Positions 1-6,625 of a stretch of 18,030 nucleotides of DNA are shown one piece after another; the first letter of the stretch is position 1; each line of letters begins with the position of its first letter. The DNA comes from DATLNF01 sp046590575 (lineage in GTDB: Bacteria; Actinomycetota; Actinomycetes; BP-191): assembly GCA_046590575.1 (NCBI GenBank), contig JBKJUS010000010.1:1-18030 (forward strand), read 5' to 3'. The notes under the pieces were generated by a model that searched no databases, was not told the DNA's origin, and saw only the letters and a list, made by a program, of their open reading frames with translations. A program made the translations under genes and the position numbers.

Positions 1-1499
1 ACCGTCGCCGCGTTACGTTTCCCACCGCTCCAGCCCGGTCGCCGCTCGAGCAGCTCCGGGCGCGCGGTGCAGAGGACGAGCAGCGACGTGCCGACCGCGA
101 GGTCGACGAGCTCGTCGGGGAAGTCGAGGAGGCCTTCGTCGGCCCAGTGCAGGTCCTCGAAGACGAGCACGGCCGGGCTGGCGCGACCGAGTGCTTCGAG
201 GAAGCGGCGCCACGCAACAAAGTTCTCGGTCTGCTCGCCCGGTCGCCCGGGCTGGCTGGCGAGGCCGACCAGCGGGGCGAGCCGCTGCACCAGCCAGTCC
301 GCCACCGCCGCGTCGTCGAAGAGGACGTGGACCGCGCGGTGCAGGCGTTCGGCTGCGAGCTCGGCCGGGTCGGTGTCGAGGATGCCGGCCTGGGCCTTGA
401 CGATCTCGCCCAGCGCCCAGAAGGTGACGCCCTCGCCGTACGGCAGGCACCGCCCCTGCCGCCACATCGTGAGGTCCGGGAGGTTGTTGGTGTACTGGCT
501 CAGCTCCCACACCAGCCGGCTCTTGCCGATGCCTGGCGCACCGACGAGCGTCGTGAGCTGCGGCGAGTGTTCCCGGACCGCCCGCTGATACGCACTGGTC
601 AACATCGCCATCTCGGCCTCGCGGCCAACGAGCGCGGCGCCGACGTGCTCGACGTCGACGCCCAGCCTCGCGATTGCGCCAAGCGGGCGGTAGACGGCGA
701 CCGGGGCAGCCTTGCCCTTCAAGTCGATCTGCTGCTGTACGGCGTAGTCGAACAGGTCCCGGGTGGCTCGGTAGGTGGCCTCACCGACGAGGATGCCGTC
801 GGGGGGAGCGGCACCTTGGAGCCGGGCGGCGACGTTGACGACGTCGCCACTGACCATGCCCTGGGTGTCGGCCTGCGGGCCGAGGCTGACGACTGCCTCG
901 CCGGTGTTGATGCCGATGCGGACGCGCAGTGTCGGGCCGGGGCGTTCTTCGGCCAGCCGCCGGAGGTCGTCGAGGATGCCCAGCGCAGCGAACACCGCAC
1001 GCGTCGGGTCGTCCTCGTGGGCCACAGGTGCGCCGAAGCACGCCATGACCGCGTCGCCGATGAACTTCTCGACCGTGCCGCCGAAGCGCTCCAGCGCGGC
1101 CCGTACCGTCGCGTAGTAGATGCGCTGGGTAGCTTGCACGTCTTCGGGGTCCAAGGACTCCGACTGCGCCGTGAATCCGACCAGGTCCACGAAGAGCACC
1201 GTGATGACCTTGCGCTCGTCCCGCGCCGGCAGCACTGTCGGGCGGAACGCCGGCGCGGAGCCAGGCTCTGGTCGAGACGGCGAGGACTTACGGCTGACCA
1301 CCTGCCCGCAGTACGTGCAGAATCCGGCATCGACCGACACGGGTGCCTGGCACTGGCTGCAGAGGGCAGCGAGAGGTGTTCCGCAGCCGCCGCAGAAGCG
1401 GGCAGCAGGCGGATTACGGAAGGCGCACGACGCGCAGGTTTGCTCGATGCGTCGATGATGCCGGTAGACGGGGTCCCTGGGAACTGCGTTGGACCGAAT
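1..1499 (-). CDS. Zinc-ribbon class III adenylate/guanylate cyclase with AAA ATPase domain (3' end beyond window)
   Basis: The frame is open from 1499 to the left edge, about 499 codons. Numbering from ATT at 1499, there are two zinc ribbons (Cys 22/25/36/39 and 47/50/61/64). A class III cyclase domain follows at about 95-290, with metal-binding Asp105 (FVDLVGFT) and Asp149 (EKFIGDAVMA). Lys145 is of the adenine-selecting type, and the NVAARL motif supplies the transition-state Asn and Arg. An AAA/NTPase domain has Walker A GAPGIGKS near 319-326 and a Walker B-like FEDLHWADE near 445-455. The catalytic set looks complete, so cAMP synthesis is likely; the ATPase part resembles signal-transduction ATPases fused to such cyclases. 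No ATG, GTG or TTG lies between the in-frame glpK stop and the zinc ribbons. The first canonical start is GTG at 1340, inside the second ribbon. The start is therefore unresolved (ATT 1499, ATC 1448, readthrough, or a sequence error). It is probably the last gene of the DUF1028-glpK operon. Confidence 0.88.
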   Translation of the reverse strand, partial: MRSNAVPRDPVYRHHRRIEQTCASCAFRNPPAARFCGGCGTPLAALCSQCQAPVSVDAGFCTYCGQVVSRKSSPSRPEPGSAPAFRPTVLPARDERKVITVLFVDLVGFTAQSESLDPEDVQATQRIYYATVRAALERFGGTVEKFIGDAVMACFGAPVAHEDDPTRAVFAALGILDDLRRLAEERPGPTLRVRIGINTGEAVVSLGPQADTQGMVSGDVVNVAARLQGAAPPDGILVGEATYRATRDLFDYAVQQQIDLKGKAAPVAVYRPLGAIARLGVDVEHVGAALVGREAEMAMLTSAYQRAVREHSPQLTTLVGAPGIGKSRLVWELSQYTNNLPDLTMWRQGRCLPYGEGVTFWALGEIVKAQAGILDTDPAELAAERLHRAVHVLFDDAAVADWLVQRLAPLVGLASQPGRPGEQTENFVAWRRFLEALGRASPAVLVFEDLHWADEGLLDFPDELVDLAVGTSLLVLCTARPELLERRPGWSGGKRNAAT

Positions 1500-1502
1500 G
1501 GC

Positions 1503-2984
1503 CTAGTCCGCGACCCACCCTCTGGATCGGTCCACGGCACGACGCCAGCGGGCATGTGAGCCGTCGTCGCGTACGCCGGGGCGCGGCTCGAAGCGCCGGT
1601 CCAGCCGCCAGGATGCGGCCAGCTCGTCCGTCGACGCCCACACCCCCGCGCCGAGGCCGGCCAGAAATGCGGCGCCGAGGCCGGTGGTCTCGAGAGTCCG
1701 AGGTCGTCGTACCGGCACGCCGAGCTGGTCGGCCTGGAGCTGGCAGAGCAGGTCGTTGGCACTGGCGCCGCCGTCGACGGTCAGCTCGGCCAGGGCCAGG
1801 CCGGCCTCGCGGGTCATCACGTCGATCACGTCGCGCACCTCGAACGCGATCGCGTCGAGCGTTGCCCGGGCCAAGTGCGCGGCCGTGGTGCCTCGGGTGA
1901 TGCCGTGGATGGAGCCTCGCGCGTCGGGGTCCCAGTCCGGGGCGCCGAGACCGGTCAGAGCGGGGACGAAGACCAGCCCGCCGCTGTCGGTGACCGTACG
2001 GGCCAGCGTCTCGACCTCCGCCGCCTCGTCGATCACGCCGAGGCCGTCGCGGAGCCACTGCACCGCGGCACCGGTCACGAAGATCGCCCCTTCGAGCGCG
2101 TAGACGGTGCCGTGGCCGATGTCCCAGGCGACCGTCGTGAGCAGGCCGGCCTCGCTGGTGACCGGCCAGTCACCGGTGTTGACGAGCACGAAGGAGCCGG
2201 TGCCGTAGGTGCACTTGCTCGACCCGGTGGTGAAGCAGGCCTGACCGAAGAGCGCCGCCTGCTGGTCACCCGCGATGCCGGTGATCGGCAGGTCCAGGCC
2301 AAGGAAGGAGCCCGGGTCGGTCCGCCCGAAGTCACCTGAGGACGCCCGCACCTCGGGCAGCGCCGACATCGGGACGCCGAAGAGGTCGCAGAGCTCGTCG
2401 CTCCACGCTCCCTCGCGCAGGTCGTAGAGCAGGGTCCGCGACGCGTTGGACGGGTCTGTCACGTGCGTTGCGCCGCCGGTGAGCCGAGCGACAACGTAGG
2501 AGTCCACGGTGCCCACGGCGAGTGCCCCGTCGAGCACTCCCTGCCAGGTCGACGGCTCGCGGTCGCGCAGCCAGGTCAGCTTGGTGGCGGTGAAGTACGG
2601 GTCCAGCCGCAGGCCGGTGAGCTCGCGGACCCGCGGCTCGTGACCTTGTTCTCGCAGGTCCGTGCAGATCTGCGTCGTGCGCCGGTCCTGCCAGACGATG
2701 GCGCGTCGGGGGGAGCGCAGCGTGTGGCGGTCCCAGAGCACCGCGGTCTCCCGCTGGTCCGTGACCCCGACCGCGACCGGCCGGGTCGGGCTGGTCCCGA
2801 GCGCGTCGCCGACTGCCGCGAGGACCGCGTTCCAGATGTCCGCCGGCTCGTGCTCGACCCAGCCGGGCTCGGGGAAGTGCTGAGCGAACTCGCGGTAGCC
2901 GCGAGCGATGATCTCCCCCTTCTCGCTCACCACCAGGGCAGTCACCCCCGTCGTACCCGCGTCGATCGCGAGGACCGCGCTCAT
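1503..2984 (-). CDS. glpK: Glycerol kinase
   Basis: This 493-residue FGGY-family kinase phosphorylates glycerol to sn-glycerol 3-phosphate with ATP in the cytoplasm. It shows the N-terminal AIDAGTTG phosphate loop (the usual Gln of DQGTT is Ala here), GVTDQRETAVLWD, IVWQDRRT and the GlpK-typical TGLRLDPYFTATK. It also has VDSYVVARLTGG, the catalytic-base region GIAGDQQAALFGQ, TYGTGSFVLVNTG and a C-terminal DGGASANDLLCQLQAD. Length and motif order fit full-length GlpK. ATG 2984 is chosen because the protein then begins directly at the FGGY fold, and the ATG overlaps the stop of the upstream DUF1028 gene (ATGA), which suggests translational coupling. A longer frame reaching 3074 would only add a low-complexity Arg-rich extension inside the upstream gene. 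Its TAG stop is in the same frame as the cyclase that follows. Confidence 0.95.
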   Translation of the reverse strand: MSAVLAIDAGTTGVTALVVSEKGEIIARGYREFAQHFPEPGWVEHEPADIWNAVLAAVGDALGTSPTRPVAVGVTDQRETAVLWDRHTLRSPRRAIVWQDRRTTQICTDLREQGHEPRVRELTGLRLDPYFTATKLTWLRDREPSTWQGVLDGALAVGTVDSYVVARLTGGATHVTDPSNASRTLLYDLREGAWSDELCDLFGVPMSALPEVRASSGDFGRTDPGSFLGLDLPITGIAGDQQAALFGQACFTTGSSKCTYGTGSFVLVNTGDWPVTSEAGLLTTVAWDIGHGTVYALEGAIFVTGAAVQWLRDGLGVIDEAAEVETLARTVTDSGGLVFVPALTGLGAPDWDPDARGSIHGITRGTTAAHLARATLDAIAFEVRDVIDVMTREAGLALAELTVDGGASANDLLCQLQADQLGVPVRRPRTLETTGLGAAFLAGLGAGVWASTDELAASWRLDRRFEPRPGVRDDGSHARWRRAVDRSRGWVAD

Positions 2985-3817
2985 GGAGTGGCTTGCTCCC
3001 GCATCCGGTCCAGCACGACGGGGTCGATGTGATCCGCGACGTGGCGTTCCTCGTAGTTCTCCGTGCCGACCCACGTCTCGAGGGCGAGGTCGAAGCCTCC
3101 GTCCGGGTCGTAGCCGAGCCGCCGGAGGTGTCCGGACACCTCGGTCCTGAGGTCACCGTCCAGCTCCAGCAGCGTGGCGGGGTCGGACCTGCCGAAGTAG
3201 AGCTCGTGCAGGGTCAACAGCCGGGCGAGCTCCTGGACGGGCGCTGGGTGATCGTCGATGCGGAGGTCGACGGCGACGTCACTCCCTCCGCCATAGCCCC
3301 CGCCGGCGGTGACGACGAGCAGCGCAGCACTCTGTCGACCGCGCTTGTCACCGCCAGCGGCGTCCCCCGCGGCCAACGCCGCGAGGAGCCGTCGGGCGAT
3401 CGGATCCTGCTCCGTCGCGCGCCAGGCCGACTCGGCGGCCTCGACGACTGCCGGCCCGACGAGGCAGTTGCCCTGGATCGCATAGCCGGGACCGGTGCGG
3501 TGTCCGGCCCACGGGATGCACGCGGCACCGGTGAAGGACCCGCTGCCGCCGTCGCCATCGACCACGCCCAGCTGACGATGGTCGCGGTCGGCATCGTCCC
3601 GGGTGAGCCCGGCGGCCACGGTTGACGCGGCCTTGCCGGCGCGCAGCTGCTCAAGGCCGTCTGGGCGATAGCGGAGGTTGGCCATCGCCTGGGTCGCCAC
3701 AGCGCCGATGCCTGCCTCGGCGGCGGGTACGGCGGAGCCCACTGCGAGGAACTTCGACGCGACGGCCACGCCCCAGGCCACCCCGGAGACGTCACGCCCG
3801 ACAATCGAGAACGTCAT
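2981..3817 (-). CDS. DUF1028 family protein, Ntn-hydrolase-like, with C-terminal putative peptidoglycan-binding domain
   Basis: This 278-residue protein starts MTFSIVGRD and continues with GVAVASKFLAVGSAVPAAEAG, GAVATQAMANLRY, the TGAACIPWAGH block and YAIQGNCLVG. GGDKRGRQSAALLVV and DLRIDDHPAPVQELARLL follow. All are hallmark blocks of DUF1028, a family placed among Ntn-hydrolase-like folds with no settled reaction. Residues after about 215 (HELYFGRSD to the end, including the GYDP and WVGTENYEER blocks) match the small C-terminal domain often attached to DUF1028 and suggested to bind peptidoglycan. Thr2 would be exposed after Met removal and could act as an N-terminal nucleophile; that is inference. 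There is no signal peptide. It is the first gene of an operon whose next gene, glpK, starts inside its stop codon. A TAGGGT hexamer lies 8 nt before the ATG. Confidence 0.88.
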   Translation of the reverse strand: MTFSIVGRDVSGVAWGVAVASKFLAVGSAVPAAEAGIGAVATQAMANLRYRPDGLEQLRAGKAASTVAAGLTRDDADRDHRQLGVVDGDGGSGSFTGAACIPWAGHRTGPGYAIQGNCLVGPAVVEAAESAWRATEQDPIARRLLAALAAGDAAGGDKRGRQSAALLVVTAGGGYGGGSDVAVDLRIDDHPAPVQELARLLTLHELYFGRSDPATLLELDGDLRTEVSGHLRRLGYDPDGGFDLALETWVGTENYEERHVADHIDPVVLDRMREQATP

Positions 3818-3825
3818 GTCGCCAG

Positions 3826-3831
3826 ACCCTA
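3826..3831 (-). promoter_or_regulatory. Candidate -10 element of a near-leaderless promoter for the DUF1028-glpK operon
   Basis: On the minus strand TAGGGT is followed by 8 nt and then the ATG at 3817. The hexamer fits the actinobacterial TAnnnT consensus, and the spacing puts the transcription start at or within a base or two of the start codon. No clear -35 and no Shine-Dalgarno sequence are seen. Confidence 0.45.
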
Positions 3832-3886
3832 GCGCCGGCCAGTCGGCGTCGCCCGCATCGTTCCTTCGCTGAGTTTTAGTGAAAGG

Positions 3887-4963
3887 CTAGAGCGGCTCGA
3901 GGACTTCGACCGTCACTTTCTTGAGGCCGCTGAAGCCCAGCCGGCGAGCTGCCGCGCGGGAGAGGTCGATGACTCGGCCGTCGACGTACGGACCGCGATC
4001 GTTGACCAGTACGACGACGGCGAGCCCGTCGTCGGTCGTGACGCGAACAATGGTGCCGAGGGGGACGGCGAGCATCGCTGCCGTGAGCCGCTCGGGGTCG
4101 TACGGCGCACCGGTGGCAGTCGGGTTGCCGACGAACCCCGGTCCGTACCACGAGGCCACGCCGGTGATCGTGCGTCCGGCAGAGCGGAATCCGGGTGGTG
4201 ACCCGGCGCAGCAGTGCTGTTCGATCAAGGCGACCACCGGGCTTTCGGCCGCGGCCGCCCTCCGGCCGCGGGCGGTGACCGCCGGCGCGACGGCGACGGA
4301 CAGTGACCTCGAGATCGCGTCGAGAGCGGCGCGGCGGGCCGCGAGCTCGATCGTGGCGGCAGCATCGGCGGCGGCAACCGCCTCGGCCGCGCTGAGCAGG
4401 ACGCGGGCACGCTCCTGCGCTGCGAGCACCGGCTGCGCGCGCGCCACGAGGTCGCGGCGGGTGGCCTGCGCCTGCTGACGGAGCTTGGCCGCCGCGGCGG
4501 ACTCCGACGTGACTCCAGCCACGACCTCCGCGTCGGTCTGCAGGGACGAAAGACCGCTACGGCGGGCCAGGTAGGGCAGGTCGGGGTTGTTCAGGCGGGC
4601 GACGAACACGGTGATCGGATCACCTCGCCCGCGCATGTAGAGCGAGCGGATGCGGTCGTCGAAGGTGTCCTGAGCGGCCTCCTTCGACTCTGCCAGGCTG
4701 TCCATGGCGCGCCGCAGATGAGCCGACCGGGCCGCGGCGACGAAGACCGCCTCGGCCAGCCGCTCGGTCTCGGCGGTGGCCACGGCGAGCTCCGCCCGCA
4801 GCCGGTCCAGCTCCGTCGCGGTCGTAGCGGTCGTTGCGGTGGGCAAGGCCCGGCTGGAGGCTGCGGCCGCCGGGTGGGGCCCGGTGACGAGGCCCGTCGT
4901 GAGCAGGGTGACCGCGGTGACGGTGGTTGCGCATGACGCGAGCCGCACTCGGACAGAGTTCAC
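3887..4963 (-). CDS. Secreted coiled-coil protein with C-terminal RlpA-like double-psi beta-barrel domain
   Basis: With GTG 4963 as start the product is 358 residues. It has a Sec-type signal peptide (basic VRVRLAS, hydrophobic core to about 28, AAA cleavage site near 33-36). Two Ala/Glu/Arg-rich coiled-coil stretches follow at about 45-125 and 140-220, reminiscent of the coiled coils of PcsB/CwlO-type cell-wall proteins. A CC pair comes before an RlpA-like domain at 268-358 (GVASWYGPGF, LTAAMLAVPLGT, VLVNDRGPYVDGRVIDLS). Characterised lytic RlpA has a conserved Glu and His in the GExYD...TAAH segment; here these read GAPYD...TAAM, so Ala and Met replace them, while the NDRGP Asp is kept. Lytic transglycosylase activity is therefore doubtful, and a structural or septal peptidoglycan-binding role is more likely. 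The longer frame to 5077 lacks a sensible signal sequence; GTG 4948 is a second possible start. It is transcribed away from the cupredoxin gene. Confidence 0.8.
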   Translation of the reverse strand: MNSVRVRLASCATTVTAVTLLTTGLVTGPHPAAAASSRALPTATTATTATELDRLRAELAVATAETERLAEAVFVAAARSAHLRRAMDSLAESKEAAQDTFDDRIRSLYMRGRGDPITVFVARLNNPDLPYLARRSGLSSLQTDAEVVAGVTSESAAAAKLRQQAQATRRDLVARAQPVLAAQERARVLLSAAEAVAAADAAATIELAARRAALDAISRSLSVAVAPAVTARGRRAAAAESPVVALIEQHCCAGSPPGFRSAGRTITGVASWYGPGFVGNPTATGAPYDPERLTAAMLAVPLGTIVRVTTDDGLAVVVLVNDRGPYVDGRVIDLSRAAARRLGFSGLKKVTVEVLEPL

Positions 4964-5094
4964 CTCGTCCCGTCGACGGAATGCCGCGCGGTCTTGAGTG
5001 AGCGCCGATCGGCACCATTGCGCGGACGCGAGCAGAATCAACCCACTGGTGGCGCACGGAGCGCCGCCGCACCCCATCCGAAGGAGCCCGTCCC

Positions 5095-5514
5095 GTGACC
5101 CGCACTGTGCGCCTTGGCGCTGTCAGCATCTCCCTCCTCGCCCTCGCCGCCTGCGGTGGCAGCTCGGACGACGGTTCGAGTGGCACCGGCTCGGCCAGCC
5201 AGCCTCAGGCCACGACCGGCGGCGGCGCTGCCGGCGGCTCGACCATCGCGATCAAGGCGACGGAGGCACTTGCTTTCGACCCCACGTCGGTCACTGCCAA
5301 GGTCGGCGAGAAGGTCGAGGGAACGCTCACCCAGGTCGGCTCGATTCCGCACAACATCGAGTTCAAGGACTTCGGCGTGAAGCCGGAGGACACCATGGTG
5401 CTCAAGGACGGCGAGTCGAAGACGTTCTCCTTCACGCCTGACAAGGCCGGCGACTTCACCTACATCTGCACGATCCACCCAGCCACGATGAAGGGCACGC
5501 TGACCGTCTCCTGA
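5095..5514 (+). CDS. Lipoprotein cupredoxin (type 1 copper protein)
   Basis: The product is 139 residues. GTG 5095 is preceded by AGGAG with 8-nt spacing. A short basic N-terminus and hydrophobic stretch end in a lipobox LAAC, with Cys20 as the predicted lipidation site. A Gly/Ser-rich linker runs to about residue 48, followed by one cupredoxin domain. The four type 1 copper ligands are readable: His86 (IPHNIEF), Cys125 and His128 (YICTIHP) and Met132 (ATMKG). The protein probably sits on the outer face of the membrane and carries electrons or binds copper; the partner is not evident from neighbours, as the next genes are cytoplasmic carbon metabolism. The 131-bp gap to the divergent RlpA-like gene should hold both promoters, but I could not place them convincingly. 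Confidence 0.88.
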   Translation: MTRTVRLGAVSISLLALAACGGSSDDGSSGTGSASQPQATTGGGAAGGSTIAIKATEALAFDPTSVTAKVGEKVEGTLTQVGSIPHNIEFKDFGVKPEDTMVLKDGESKTFSFTPDKAGDFTYICTIHPATMKGTLTVS

Positions 5515-5522
5515 CGTACGGT

Positions 5523-5544
5523 GCGCGTCGTCTCGACGACGTGC
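5523..5544 (+). terminator. Hairpin between cupredoxin and pfp, possible U-tract-less terminator
   Basis: GCGCGTCGT and ACGACGTGC pair over 9 bp (one G-U) around a CTCG tetraloop, 9 nt after the cupredoxin stop. No T-run follows; instead the pfp ribosome binding region AGGAGAAGAGG begins a few bases later. It could end or slow cupredoxin transcription, or be an mRNA processing or stability hairpin. Confidence 0.35.
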
Positions 5545-5565
5545 CTGAGGAGAAGAGGTCTACTC

Positions 5566-6594
5566 ATGAGCCGCATCGGTGTCCTGACCGGCGGAGGAGA
5601 CTGCCCGGGCCTCAACGCCGTGATCCGAGCCGTCGTGCGCAAGGGCGTGCAGGAGTACGGCCACGACTTCATCGGCTTTCGCGACGGTTGGCGCGGGCCG
5701 CTGGAGTCGGACTACGCAGACCTCGGCGTTCCCGACGTACGCGGCATCCTGCCGCGCGGAGGAACCATCCTCGGTTCGTCACGAACCAACCCGTTCAAGG
5801 TCGACGGCGGGGTCGAGCGGATCAAGGCGACGCTTGCCGAACTCGAGCTGGACGCGCTCATCGCGATCGGCGGCGAGGACACCCTCGGTGTGGCCAACAA
5901 GCTGTACGCCGAGGGGGTCCACGTCGTCGGCGTGCCGAAGACGATCGACAACGACCTCAACGCCACGGACTACACCTTCGGCTTCGACACCGCAGTGCAG
6001 ATCGCGACGGATGCGATCGACCGGCTGCACACCACCGCCGAGAGTCACCACCGCGTTCTGATCGTCGAGGTCATGGGCCGGCACGCGGGCTGGATCGCAC
6101 TGCACAGCGGTCTGGCCGGCGGCGCCAACGTGATCCTGATCCCAGAGCGCCCCTTCGACATCGAGGAGGTATGCCGCTTCATCGAGCAGCGCTTCCAGAC
6201 CCGCTACGCACCTATCGTGGTCGTAGCGGAGGGGGCGGTGCCTCTCGAGGGGACGATGGCTGTCGTGGCGGGAGAGACCGACGCCTTCGGTCATGTGCGG
6301 CTGGCCGGGATCGGCCAGCGGCTGGAGGAGGAGATCCGCGGGCGCACCGGCAAGGAGGCGCGTACGACGGTGCTCGGGCACGTCCAGCGTGGGGGGACCC
6401 CGACGGCGTACGACCGGGTGCTGGCGACGAGGTTCGGCCTGCACGCGATCGATGCGGTCCAGCAGCAGGCCTGGGGGATGATGACGTCACTGCGCGGCAC
6501 CGCGATCGAGCTGGTGCCACTCGCCGACGCCGTGGGCACGCTGAAGACTGTCCCTCCCGACTTCTACGCCGAGGCGCAGACGTTCTTCGGGTAG
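5566..6594 (+). CDS. pfp: 6-phosphofructokinase, pyrophosphate-dependent type by active-site signature
   Basis: This 342-residue PfkA-family enzyme interconverts fructose 6-phosphate and fructose 1,6-bisphosphate. Visible motifs are the donor loop TGGGDCPGLNAVIR (residues 8-21), IGGEDTLG (101-108), PKTIDND with catalytic Asp128, MGRHAGW (170-176), IPERPFD and HVQRGG (272-277). ATP-using bacterial enzymes have Gly at E. coli positions 104 and 124. Here these are Asp105 and Lys125, the pair that defines pyrophosphate-dependent enzymes such as that of Amycolatopsis methanolica; related Streptomyces ATP enzymes keep GGEG. Using PPi makes the step reversible and saves ATP. ATG 5566 starts the fold directly and has AGGAG/AGAGG upstream; an earlier in-frame GTG at 5521 would add 15 unrelated residues. 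The class II DAHP synthase begins 31 nt downstream. Confidence 0.9.
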   Translation: MSRIGVLTGGGDCPGLNAVIRAVVRKGVQEYGHDFIGFRDGWRGPLESDYADLGVPDVRGILPRGGTILGSSRTNPFKVDGGVERIKATLAELELDALIAIGGEDTLGVANKLYAEGVHVVGVPKTIDNDLNATDYTFGFDTAVQIATDAIDRLHTTAESHHRVLIVEVMGRHAGWIALHSGLAGGANVILIPERPFDIEEVCRFIEQRFQTRYAPIVVVAEGAVPLEGTMAVVAGETDAFGHVRLAGIGQRLEEEIRGRTGKEARTTVLGHVQRGGTPTAYDRVLATRFGLHAIDAVQQQAWGMMTSLRGTAIELVPLADAVGTLKTVPPDFYAEAQTFFG

Positions 6595-6613
6595 TCGTTC
6601 GGCGTAGTGCCCG

Positions 6614-6619
6614 TAGGCT
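6614..6619 (+). promoter_or_regulatory. Candidate -10 element of a leaderless promoter for the class II DAHP synthase
   Basis: TAGGCT lies 6 nt before the GTG at 6626 inside the 31-nt gap after pfp. The spacing predicts a transcript beginning at the GTG. No Shine-Dalgarno sequence is present, which agrees with leaderless initiation; no good -35 is seen. Readthrough from pfp is also possible. Confidence 0.45.
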
Positions 6620-6625
6620 CGACCG

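Noticed and set aside
147..1559. A 470-codon open frame on the plus strand
   Set aside because: It is the antisense shadow of the cyclase/ATPase, whose minus-strand frame shows intact zinc ribbons, cyclase and Walker motifs; the plus-strand product has no recognisable domain.
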